This document shows, piece by piece, positions 6,641-12,666 of a stretch of DNA of 14,393 nucleotides; the first letter of the stretch is position 1, and every line of letters begins with the position of its first letter. The stretch comes from Caldifarciminota bacterium (GTDB lineage: Bacteria; Hydrothermota; 32-111; QNBC01), in contig JAGLYS010000236.1 of assembly GCA_023132105.1 (NCBI GenBank), forward strand, positions 1 through 14,393, written 5' to 3'. The notes below the pieces were generated by a model. The model saw only the letters and a list, made by a program, of their open reading frames with translations. It searched no databases and was not told the DNA's origin. The translations under genes and the position numbers were made by a program.

Positions 6641-7036
6641 ATGCAGAAAAAAAGATGTTACTTTGGTTGTGTAGAGGGAGAACTTACTGGCGTTTCAGTT
6701 ATTTCCAACAACATAAAAGATGCAAAGAAATTACTCTTTGAGATATTAACATTGGATCATGGTTTAGAATGTTGGACAGACATGAGAGTAAGATGGCAAA
6801 GAAAAGCCAGAATAGAGAAGTATCCAATAGGATTCGCTTTCCTTTCAGAAGAAGAAATACAAGAGGGCGTTGAGTGTGGGGCGTATGGCTTTTATGAAGA
6901 AGGCACTTGCCGAAGTTGTGGGGAAATAACATTCATTTATTCAATAGACAAACCGCCATTCGCAGTTTGTGATGATTGTTGTGAAGAATGTTTAAAAGAT
7001 TCCAAATCCGAGCAGGATAAGGATAGGGGAAAATAA
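6641..7036 (+). CDS. Protein with C-terminal zinc ribbon, 131 aa
   Basis: Residues 1-80 form an alpha/beta domain I do not recognise, with a helix at about 24-38 and a basic patch R-V-R-W-Q-R-K-A-R at 49-57. The C-terminal ribbon has C90, C93, C110 and C113, with extra cysteines at C114 and C117 (D-D-C-C-E-E-C). The start is set by GGAAGGTGA six bases before ATG 6641; an earlier in-frame ATG at 6497 would run through the previous gene. The ending is charged (S-K-S-E-Q-D-K-D-R). Its stop overlaps the next start by one base. Confidence 0.77.
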   Translation: MQKKRCYFGCVEGELTGVSVISNNIKDAKKLLFEILTLDHGLECWTDMRVRWQRKARIEKYPIGFAFLSEEEIQEGVECGAYGFYEEGTCRSCGEITFIYSIDKPPFAVCDDCCEECLKDSKSEQDKDRGK

Positions 7037-7434
7037 TGAAAAAAATAATTAAGCCAAGTTATGTAAAATACACTTCTTATTCATCCCACAACAAAATTAA
7101 CAAGTGTCCTAATTGCGAAGAAGAAGTTTCTAATATCCAAAGTAAGAATAGGAAAATTATAGGATATGTATATTGTAATAATTGCAAAATTATATTAAGG
7201 GATACAATAGAAGTTATGGATAGCAAGTACAGAGGAAAAAAGGGATTTGAAGGAGATTTGAAAATGGCATTTGAAAAAGGAAATAAAGTAAAAGTTGTGA
7301 GCAAGGATAGTATGCATGATGGGAAGGAAGGGGAGATCACAGAACTATGGGGTGAAGGCAGGGTTACAACACTCATAGAAGGACATGAAGTTTGGCATGA
7401 TGAGGATGAATTAGAATTAATAAGCCAGGACTAA
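7036..7434 (+). CDS. Zinc ribbon joined to a KOW/SH3-like domain
   Basis: A 132-aa protein. The N-terminal ribbon has C24, C27, C47 and C50. From about residue 80 onward there is a small beta domain, F-E-K-G-N-K-V-K-V-V, then H-D-G-K-E-G-E-I-T-E-L and a final W-H-D-E-D-E-L-E-L-I, typical of KOW or SH3-like beta barrels found in ribosome- and RNA-polymerase-associated proteins. An internal AAGGAG at 7250-7255 followed by in-frame ATG 7264 could allow separate production of the barrel alone. An RNA- or ribosome-binding role is plausible by domain type only. Confidence 0.78.
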   Translation: MKKIIKPSYVKYTSYSSHNKINKCPNCEEEVSNIQSKNRKIIGYVYCNNCKIILRDTIEVMDSKYRGKKGFEGDLKMAFEKGNKVKVVSKDSMHDGKEGEITELWGEGRVTTLIEGHEVWHDEDELELISQD

Positions 7435-7450
7435 GGAAAGGTGAATGAAT

Positions 7451-7633
7451 ATGATTGAAATAAAAACAGGAATTACAGCAATAACAAGTGCGGATACTCT
7501 AATAATATTTGAGAGTTTGAAAGAATATGACGAATGGATAAGCGATAAAGAAAACAAAAAGAAATTGGTTGCTATGTACTCAACACCAGGCGGTTTAATT
7601 CAGCATTTGAAGGATAGCCAGGACAGTGGATAA
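7451..7633 (+). CDS. Hypothetical 60-aa protein
   Basis: A short protein without cysteines: two beta strands (I-E-I-K-T-G-I-T-A-I and T-L-I-I-F), then a charged helix (K-E-Y-D-E-W-I-S-D-K-E-N-K) and a final helix. I chose ATG 7451 because AAAGGTGA at 7437-7444 sits six bases upstream; an in-frame ATG at 7445 touches that site. The GGTGAATGA junction is the same as at several other starts. Not recognised. Confidence 0.68.
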   Translation: MIEIKTGITAITSADTLIIFESLKEYDEWISDKENKKKLVAMYSTPGGLIQHLKDSQDSG

Positions 7634-7650
7634 AGGGAAGGTTGATTGAA

Positions 7651-8373
7651 TTGAAATGTGAAGATTGCGGTAATCAAATAGGCAGGGAATTAACTCCTGA
7701 AGAAAAGCAAGAAAAGTTTGAAAAAGAAATGGCTGAAAAAATAAAAGCACAAAGAGAACTTGGGCATTGCGGATCTGTGGGTGGTGGGCTAAACTTTGTT
7801 TGTGAGATGGATGAAAATCATATTGGGAAATGTAGAGTATTCTCAAAACAAGATGGATCTATAATCGCAGAGTGGGATAATTCCGAATCCGAGCAATTAT
7901 GGAAGCATGGAAAAACAGTAATCTTGGAAGTCAAATATAAAGGGCAATATGGATGCGAAAACGCTGAACAAGTAATCATAAAAGTTGAATTAAAGGAAAC
8001 TCAAACATTGGATGATTTGTATTGTGCAATTATAAGTCAAGCATTCAAATGGGATGATCTTTGCCACCTTTATTCATTCTTTTTTGACAACAAAGCGTAT
8101 TCGGATAATTCTGAAATGGTATATGCTTACGATATTCATAATATGTTTTCAGAAAATAACTGGAATCCATCTTCTACGCCATTGAACAAACTTAATTTGA
8201 AAATAAGGCAAAGATTCCTTTTCGTGTATGATTTTGGTGATGATCACCGTTTTGATATAAAGGTCAAAAAATTTGGAGAATGCCAAGAAGGTATAAGCTA
8301 TCCAAACGTGCTTGAAGGAACAGATAATTATCCAGTTCAATATCATAACATAAATGGAGAAAAGGAGAAATAG
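7651..8373 (+). CDS. Cys-rich N-terminus plus plasmid pRiA4b ORF-3-like domain
   Basis: A 240-aa protein. The N-terminus has C3-x2-C6 and then C40, C51, H57 and C61 in a G-L-N-F-V-C-x5-H-I-G-K-C-R block, suggesting one or two metal sites linked by a charged helix. Residues about 90-232 match the pRiA4b ORF-3-like family: L-D-D-L at the start of a helix, then W-D-D-L-C-H-L-Y-S-F-F-F and Y-D-F-G-D-D-H-R-F-D-I. The family is common on plasmids and mobile elements; its function is unclear. A TTG start is inferred at 7651, five bases after GGAAGGTTGA; TTG 7642 is the alternative. It ends in the only TAG stop of the window, abutting the next ATG in frame. Confidence 0.82.
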   Translation: MKCEDCGNQIGRELTPEEKQEKFEKEMAEKIKAQRELGHCGSVGGGLNFVCEMDENHIGKCRVFSKQDGSIIAEWDNSESEQLWKHGKTVILEVKYKGQYGCENAEQVIIKVELKETQTLDDLYCAIISQAFKWDDLCHLYSFFFDNKAYSDNSEMVYAYDIHNMFSENNWNPSSTPLNKLNLKIRQRFLFVYDFGDDHRFDIKVKKFGECQEGISYPNVLEGTDNYPVQYHNINGEKEK

Positions 8374-8904
8374 ATGAAAATACAATTATCAAATGGCGAA
8401 TTAAATCATTATCTCGGATTATTTGTGGAAAAGATTATAAAAGACCACATAATAAAAAATCATAAGGGAATAATGTTAATTGCATTTCCAGAGCAATCTA
8501 AACAGACCTCAATTAAGATATTTAATATAGATTCACAAAAAAATATGATATTCAAAGGGATGAAAATCAACAGAGCAAGAATACAATATGGGGATAATCC
8601 AACAATCTACGGATGGAATGGAGATATGGCACTTTTATTAAATGATGGCGAACATGGAAAAAAGGCACTAATCATAGAAATTAAATATGGTTCTACATCA
8701 ACCCTAACAAAGCCACAATCAGATTTCTTTTGTAAAGTAAGCACACATAAAGCAGATTATTTCATGGATAAATTACAAGAATTAAAGATATTCATCATAC
8801 ATTGCAAAAGCATAAATATTTACACTGGCGAAATTGAATATAACCTGTTCCAATACAAAGCAGGTCAGAAATTTAAGGTTGAAGGGGGATTGGGTAATGA
8901 ATAA
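8374..8904 (+). CDS. PD-(D/E)XK nuclease-like protein
   Basis: A 176-aa protein. A helix-rich N-terminus is followed by G-W-N-G-D84-M-A-L-L-L, then L-I-I-E102-I-K104-Y-G, then Q115-S-D-F-F. D84, E102, K104 and Q115 fit the PD-(D/E)XK pattern with correct spacing, in the style of Holliday-junction resolvase-like and VRR-NUC-like enzymes. The predicted activity is metal-dependent cleavage of DNA, with branched or foreign DNA as possible substrates; that is inference. GGAG at 8364-8367 is six bases before ATG 8374. The gene is in the same frame as, and directly after, the pRiA4b-like gene. It overlaps the next gene by eight bases. Confidence 0.78.
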   Translation: MKIQLSNGELNHYLGLFVEKIIKDHIIKNHKGIMLIAFPEQSKQTSIKIFNIDSQKNMIFKGMKINRARIQYGDNPTIYGWNGDMALLLNDGEHGKKALIIEIKYGSTSTLTKPQSDFFCKVSTHKADYFMDKLQELKIFIIHCKSINIYTGEIEYNLFQYKAGQKFKVEGGLGNE

Positions 8905-9262
8905 AGAAAAACCAAATAGTGTGAAATGCCCCCAGTGTAATGAAGTAATGGAACAATTTGAAGGGATTAAAAATGAAGCTGGAAATCCAGAAAAGTTGTT
9001 TTACTGCCATAACGGTCATGGTACTTGGTGTGATGATACAATTAGATTAACAAGGGCAATACAACGGAAAAAAAAGGATGGTATGGTATTTTTGTATTGT
9101 TCAACTTGCCGAACAAGAAAATTCCATGCGAGAGTATCGAAGGGTGAAAATGATTATTGGGTTTGTGATACTTGTAGCAAAACCACAAAATGCACAATTG
9201 CTGATTTCGAGCAGGAATGTAATTGCGGAGAACCAAAGTGTAAATGGTGTAGAAGCCAGTAA
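8897..9262 (+). CDS. Double zinc-ribbon protein
   Basis: A 121-aa protein consisting almost entirely of metal-binding modules. The first site is C11, C14, C37, H41 and C45. It is followed by T-R-A-I-Q-R-K-K-K-D and a second ribbon at C68, C71, C90 and C93, then T-K-C-T-I-A-D and a tail with C108, C110, C115 and C118. The second ribbon is nearly identical in DNA to part of the next gene. The first resembles the gene at 5636. ATG 8897 has a GGGGGATTGGG ribosome-binding region; an in-frame ATG at 8834 lies deep inside the nuclease gene and is unlikely. Function unknown, probably nucleic-acid or protein binding. Confidence 0.78.
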   Translation: MNKEKPNSVKCPQCNEVMEQFEGIKNEAGNPEKLFYCHNGHGTWCDDTIRLTRAIQRKKKDGMVFLYCSTCRTRKFHARVSKGENDYWVCDTCSKTTKCTIADFEQECNCGEPKCKWCRSQ

Positions 9263-9288
9263 TGATTAATTAAGGAAGGTGAATGAAA

Positions 9289-9663
9289 ATGGCGTATATG
9301 AGAGATAAAATAACAAAGGCAAAATTAAAACATCAATGTTTAGTTAAACACTTTGAAAAAAACAATCTGGATATTAACAATACAGATTTAAGAAGGGCTT
9401 ATAAATCAGGTTTCTCAACAGGGTGGAAACAATCAAAGAAATTTATGCAAAAGAAATTAGTGGGTGGCTTTGAACTCCATCATTGTGTAAGTTGTGAATC
9501 TGCCGAGTATCACGCCATAGTAACAAAAAATAATATTGAATATTTGGTATGTGATACTTGTAGTAAAACCACAAAATGCACAATTGCTGATTCCGAGCAA
9601 GAGAAGAATGCCATACAACGAAAAAAAGAAATTGAGGATGGTGGAAATGTTTCCAAAATGTGA
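9289..9663 (+). CDS. Helical domain plus duplicated zinc ribbon
   Basis: A 124-aa protein. Residues 1-55 are basic and helical. Then comes a ribbon with C66, C69, C88 and C91, followed by S-K-T-T-K-C-T-I-A-D-S-E-Q and A-I-Q-R-K-K-E. The ribbon and its flank match the second ribbon of the preceding gene closely, at both protein and DNA level, so one is a recent copy of the other. ATG 9289 is chosen because AAGGAAGGTGA ends six bases upstream; ATG 9283 overlaps that spacer. It overlaps the next gene by 17 nt. Confidence 0.75.
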   Translation: MAYMRDKITKAKLKHQCLVKHFEKNNLDINNTDLRRAYKSGFSTGWKQSKKFMQKKLVGGFELHHCVSCESAEYHAIVTKNNIEYLVCDTCSKTTKCTIADSEQEKNAIQRKKEIEDGGNVSKM

Positions 9664-9850
9664 ATGTGGACACTCGAAATTTAGGCACTTTAATTACTCT
9701 CAAAAGTGTGATAAATGTGATTGTAAGGAATATAAACCACAGAAAGCCAAGTGTGATTGCGGTGGGATCATTCAAGAAATCGAAATTGAAGATCACAAGA
9801 TATTGCAATGTGATAAATGTGGGAAATATCACGAAAGAAATTGCGATTAA
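9647..9850 (+). CDS. Small protein with two zinc-binding sites, 67 aa
   Basis: Cysteines and histidines dominate: C5-E-C7-G-H9, H14, C21-x2-C24-D-C26-K-E-Y, then C36-D-C38-G and C55-x2-C58-G with H62 and C66. The first half resembles the second half of the protein at 6352 (C-x-C ending before an aromatic residue and Pro). The second half is a C-x-C-G to C-x2-C-G ribbon. Its start overlaps the previous gene; GAGGATGGTGG provides the ribosome-binding site, and ATG 9638 is a possible alternative start three codons earlier. No function assigned. Confidence 0.72.
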   Translation: MFPKCECGHSKFRHFNYSQKCDKCDCKEYKPQKAKCDCGGIIQEIEIEDHKILQCDKCGKYHERNCD

Positions 9851-9867
9851 AAATAAGGAGTGGGAAA

Positions 9868-10296
9868 ATGGATACAAAGAAACAAATGATTAAGAAATTC
9901 TTACCAAACGAATTAGGATATTATGCAGAATCTCTTTTAATGTGTGAACTTGCATTAAGGGGAATAAAAAGTGTAAGGTTGATGCCATATTATGCAGATG
10001 ATATTATCACTCCTTCTGGATTGAGGATAGAAATAAAATCTTCATCTTATAGTAAATTCAGAAAACATTGGAATTATTCAGAACTTAAATATCGTTCATC
10101 CAATAACAATAATAGGGTTATACAAAGAATGGCTGAAGTGTATGTATTTATTGGTTTTGATGAAACACAATCTCCTAACTTTTTTATAATTCCATCAACT
10201 GATATAAAAGAAATAAACAATATAACTATAAGTTATAGTGATAAAAGTAATAACAAATATCATAAATATAAAGACAATTGGGAGATAATATGTTAA
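9868..10296 (+). CDS. Small PD-(D/E)XK endonuclease-like protein
   Basis: A 142-aa protein. G-Y-Y-A-E21 in the first helix, A-D44-D45-I-I at the end of a strand, and L-R-I-E55-I-K57-S-S form the E...D...ExK arrangement of PD-(D/E)XK endonucleases, including resolvase-like and restriction-like enzymes. The C-terminal third is Ser/Asn/Lys/Tyr-rich (S-D-K-S-N-N-K-Y-H-K-Y), and the gene looks more AT-rich than its neighbours, which may mean recent acquisition. AGGAG lies eight bases before ATG 9868. It is the last gene before the non-coding region. Substrate unknown; resolvase, restriction or homing roles are all possible. Confidence 0.72.
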   Translation: MDTKKQMIKKFLPNELGYYAESLLMCELALRGIKSVRLMPYYADDIITPSGLRIEIKSSSYSKFRKHWNYSELKYRSSNNNNRVIQRMAEVYVFIGFDETQSPNFFIIPSTDIKEINNITISYSDKSNNKYHKYKDNWEIIC

Positions 10297-10327
10297 TTTA
10301 ATTATGCCCCCTACCCCATAATTTCGT

Positions 10328-10399
10328 GTGGAACTCTTACAGGGCAAGTGATTGAGATGGGATTGAACTCAATCGGATGGATTGCCCTGAAACTTCCAC
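10328..10399 (+). other. Long interrupted hairpin, candidate structured RNA or DNA element
   Basis: Seen directly: three nested helices. GTGGAA (10328-10333) pairs with TTCCAC (10394-10399); CAGGGCAA (10340-10347) pairs with TTGCCCTG (10382-10389); GATTGAG (10350-10356) pairs with CTCAATC (10368-10374). That is 21 base pairs, interrupted by internal loops of 6/4 and 2/7 nt, with an 11-nt apical loop. A second GATTG copy at 10361-10365 can instead pair with CAATC (10370-10374) around an AACT tetraloop, so two alternative tops exist. There is no T-tract, so a simple terminator is unlikely. It could be a non-coding RNA, a replication or resolution site, or a site for the adjacent nuclease. Confidence 0.65.
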
Positions 10400-10410
10400 T
10401 GGAATAAAAA

Positions 10411-10455
10411 TGGATAAAAAGCTTTATAAATTTATCCCCCCTTTCCTGTTGCCCC
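10411..10455 (+). promoter_or_regulatory. Archaeal-type promoter (TATA box) of the second transcription unit
   Basis: A CTTTATAAAT box at 10422-10431 is preceded by a purine-rich stretch (GGATAAAAAG) in the position of an archaeal BRE. Initiation would be expected about 25 bases downstream of the TATA centre, near 10450-10455, giving a leader of roughly 50 nt before ATG 10503. No bacterial -35/-10 pair is apparent. This is the only clear promoter in the window and lies in its only long non-coding gap. Confidence 0.65.
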
Positions 10456-10477
10456 AAACTGAAACTGAAACTGAAAC
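10456..10477 (+). repeat. Tandem hexamer repeat (AAACTG) in the leader
   Basis: Three perfect copies of AAACTG plus a partial AAAC, 22 bases in all, lie just after the predicted transcription start. A further copy of the overlapping word CTGAAAC occurs at 10387-10393 in the 3' arm of the hairpin. Evenly spaced short direct repeats beside a promoter and upstream of a winged-helix gene would suit a binding site for that protein or a leader RNA signal. Chance expansion is also possible. Confidence 0.6.
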
Positions 10478-10502
10478 CCAAAGAAAAAGTGAAGTGTGAA
10501 AT

Positions 10503-11540
10503 ATGACCGAAGAACGAAACAAGAATGCTGGAACAAAAATCTGTATTATATTTTATAATTGTCCAGATGAAAGTTTCACACTAAAAAAAATGCTTGATAG
10601 AAGCGGATTACCTGAAGGAACTGTTAAGTCAAGAATCCACCGATTATACAGAGATAAAATAATTAAACGATACAAAACAATTCGTGGAACTGCCTTTGAA
10701 TATAAAATACTGGACATGAAGAAGGCAAAAGAGTACATTGAGGGCAGAATTGGTAGTAAGACCAAGAAAAAGAGTTCCGTTAAGCAGAGGGCTACCCCTA
10801 CCCCCCCCATTATTGATGTGCTGGATAGAGATTTGAATGGAGTACCGCATCATAAGATCCAGCAGGTGAAACTAACGGATGATGAATGGTCAAGAACCGA
10901 GCATCTTTATACGAAACCAAAATCAGAGAAAGATCGTGGACAACAGCACACTCTTGAAAGAAAAGGATTCAAGTTAGTAATCTCCCCAAACACATTAAAT
11001 GGGGCATTATATATTTTAGAAGATAATTGGAAGGGTGATTTGCAGGAAATTTATCCAGAGTTGGCAGAACAGATTCAACTTAAAGAAGAACTGGCACATT
11101 ATGGTATAAGTTTTGATGGTGAGGTCTGGCAGAACTTCAAGATGCAATCCGAAGATATGAAGTTAGTATTTGCCACAAGTCATTTCTGGCGAGAACTTGA
11201 TGTTGAGGGAAGGGAGATTGCAGTAAACAGTTTTATGAAGAAAATTATGATGGATTCATTTGATAAGACCACATATGATGCCATCAACGGTAAATTAATT
11301 GAAAGTATGTTGATCAAGCAGGAAGGTTTTGATGAGAGAATGTTCCAGCAGATCCAGATTTTACAGAGCATTAATGAGAAATTAGAGAAAATGGATCAGC
11401 ACAATGAGAAGGTAGTTGAGATACTTGATAAACTCACCACCAAGATAATTGGTGTAGGTGGAGAACCCAAGCCAGAAGATGAGAAGAAAGAGCAGGAGAT
11501 TAAGCCATTAAATCCTGAAGATCAAGTAATGTTTGGGTAA
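10503..11540 (+). CDS. Winged-helix protein with C-terminal coiled coil
   Basis: A 345-aa protein, first gene of the second transcription unit. Residues about 15-72 form a winged helix: F-T-L-K-K-M-L, then P-E-G-T-V-K-S-R-I-H-R-L as the recognition helix and I-K-R-Y-K-T-I as the wing. A basic linker (K-T-K-K-K-S-S, about 86-92) and a Pro/Thr stretch encoded by a run of eight C follow. The middle domain (about 125-270) is not recognised. Residues about 277-313 form a coiled coil (I-N-E-K-L-E-K-M), and the end is acidic. A DNA-binding regulator, or a partition or replication protein, is plausible. Only a weak AAGTGTGA ribosome-binding site precedes it. Confidence 0.82.
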   Translation: MTEERNKNAGTKICIIFYNCPDESFTLKKMLDRSGLPEGTVKSRIHRLYRDKIIKRYKTIRGTAFEYKILDMKKAKEYIEGRIGSKTKKKSSVKQRATPTPPIIDVLDRDLNGVPHHKIQQVKLTDDEWSRTEHLYTKPKSEKDRGQQHTLERKGFKLVISPNTLNGALYILEDNWKGDLQEIYPELAEQIQLKEELAHYGISFDGEVWQNFKMQSEDMKLVFATSHFWRELDVEGREIAVNSFMKKIMMDSFDKTTYDAINGKLIESMLIKQEGFDERMFQQIQILQSINEKLEKMDQHNEKVVEILDKLTTKIIGVGGEPKPEDEKKEQEIKPLNPEDQVMFG

Positions 11541-11550
11541 GGTAGATCCT

Positions 11551-11886
11551 ATGCCGAAGCCCCCAAACTCTGCCACCAAGCCAAAAAAACGGAAAAAAAG
11601 AAAGTTAAAGCCAGTAACTCCAAAAAGCAAAATCCAAAGCACAATCATGAAACTGTGGATGTGGTCAAGAGAACGAAGGGAATGTCTTAAAATTCATGGT
11701 AAGGATTGCGTTGAATGTGGAGAACCGTTCAAGGAAGTTCATCACTTGAAAACGATAAATTGGGATAGGATATATTCAGTAATCTATGAGGAAGTTCTAA
11801 ATCTGGAAACAAGACCGCTATGTGAGAAATGCCATGATATGACAAAAAAAGAAAGTAATTTTAAAAAAAAGGAAGTGAGTAAATGA
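11551..11886 (+). CDS. HNH endonuclease-like protein with basic N-terminal tail
   Basis: A 111-aa protein. The first 25 residues are extremely basic (K-P-K-K-R-K-K-R-K-L-K-P), probably binding DNA. The HNH fold follows: C53-x2-C56, then E-V-H64-H65, then L-N84-L-E-T-R-P-L-C91-x2-C94-H95. The spacing and the paired zinc cysteines match phage-type HNH nucleases that nick or cut DNA. ATG 11551 is chosen with AAGGTAGA about seven bases upstream; the in-frame TTG at 11533 overlaps the previous gene. Phage HNH genes often sit by packaging genes, but no terminase is visible here. A homing role is the alternative. Confidence 0.85.
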   Translation: MPKPPNSATKPKKRKKRKLKPVTPKSKIQSTIMKLWMWSRERRECLKIHGKDCVECGEPFKEVHHLKTINWDRIYSVIYEEVLNLETRPLCEKCHDMTKKESNFKKKEVSK

Positions 11887-12437
11887 AATGTGGAAAGACA
11901 AGAATCAATGATGATGGAATAAAAGAAGTGTGCGTTGGCGAGGAAGGATATATTGGTTATCACAGTACCAATGAAAAAATTACAAGAGAAATTAAATATC
12001 CACTCGGTTCGTACTATGAAAAGACAAAAGATGTAAGGCTAATGCCACACATATTTGAATTTGCTTCTTTGCTTTGGCTAATCCCTGCATATTTCACAGG
12101 GAATAATCTATATATTTTGGTTGTCTGGGTAGGCTTAATAACATCCTTTATATCAATGGTGTTATGGCTAAAAATTGAGGATAACAGGCGAAATAAATTT
12201 AATGTTTTGCGAAGAAAGAAGATGGAAAACAAAAGTAGAAGGGAACTCATAGAAATATCTATTGAGATGTTCATACATGGATTAAAACTTCAAAGGTGGA
12301 TTACCTATCTTTGTGATACCGACAGGGTAAATGAATTTACTTCTGAAGAAATAATCCAAAAGAGTAAAGAGATAGATTTAGAAGTTGATAAGATAATTAA
12401 GAAAGCCCATGCTGATGCAGATAAGAAAAGGAAATGA
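11883..12437 (+). CDS. Membrane protein with two central helices, 184 aa
   Basis: The N-terminus carries C3 and C17 and a G-E-E-G-Y-I-G-Y-H motif. Two transmembrane helices follow at about 56-72 and 76-96, with the short G-N-N-L loop between them. The C-terminal half is long, basic and helical (R-R-K-K-M-E-N-K-S-R-R, later K-K-A-H-A-D-A-D-K-K-R-K) and is presumably cytoplasmic. It overlaps the HNH gene by ATGA. This is the third small membrane protein in the window and has the most substantial soluble part. Function unknown. Confidence 0.75.
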   Translation: MKCGKTRINDDGIKEVCVGEEGYIGYHSTNEKITREIKYPLGSYYEKTKDVRLMPHIFEFASLLWLIPAYFTGNNLYILVVWVGLITSFISMVLWLKIEDNRRNKFNVLRRKKMENKSRRELIEISIEMFIHGLKLQRWITYLCDTDRVNEFTSEEIIQKSKEIDLEVDKIIKKAHADADKKRK

Positions 12438-12441
12438 TACT

Positions 12442-12666
12442 ATGGGGAAAGTAAAATATGGGACATTTGTGGAAAGGACATTCATTTGTTCAAGATGTAA
12501 TGATACTACTTGCAAAGTTTCAATAAAAATGACAGTGGTTATTAGTTGCCAGAAACCATCAGACATAGGAACGCCAAAATGGATTCAAGAAGGGAAATGT
12601 ATGCATCAATCATTCAATGATGCGGAATGGGTAGTGGATGATAGTGATAAGAAAGGAAGTGGTTAA
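12442..12666 (+). CDS. Small Cys-rich protein, 74 aa
   Basis: The protein has C16-x2-C19, C24, C36 and C53 (with H55), consistent with a zinc site but not a standard ribbon. It ends in V-V-D-D-S-D-K-K-G-S-G. ATG 12442 has AAAGGAAATGA upstream; the in-frame ATG at 12409 would start inside the membrane-protein gene. The TAA stop is followed directly, in the same frame, by the TTG start of the HNH gene. Function unknown. Confidence 0.7.
   Translation: MGKVKYGTFVERTFICSRCNDTTCKVSIKMTVVISCQKPSDIGTPKWIQEGKCMHQSFNDAEWVVDDSDKKGSG

Noticed and set aside
10328..10399. tRNA or tRNA-like gene
   Set aside because: Length and closing stem are suggestive, but there is no cloverleaf: the helices are nested in one axis and there is no anticodon arm or 3' CCA-type end.
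10328..10405. H/ACA or C/D guide RNA
   Set aside because: A GTGATTGA resembling box C and a CTGA resembling box D occur, and internal loops exist, but box positions and a terminal ACA do not fit; left as an unassigned structure.
10456..10477. Borg-type tandem repeat array as proof of a Methanoperedens Borg
   Set aside because: Single-strand gene layout is compatible, but the repeat is only 22 bases with under four units, far shorter than the arrays described for Borgs; no other tandem array is visible.
10307..10808. C-rich words (CCCCTACCCC at 10308-10317 and 10795-10804, and a run of eight C) as G-quadruplex or telomere-like signals
   Set aside because: Each site has too few G tracts on the complementary strand for a stable quadruplex, and the second is explained by Pro/Thr codons inside the 10503 gene.
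10801..10808. Programmed frameshift at the run of eight C
   Set aside because: The main frame continues cleanly for another 245 codons and no downstream stimulatory structure or useful alternative frame is evident.
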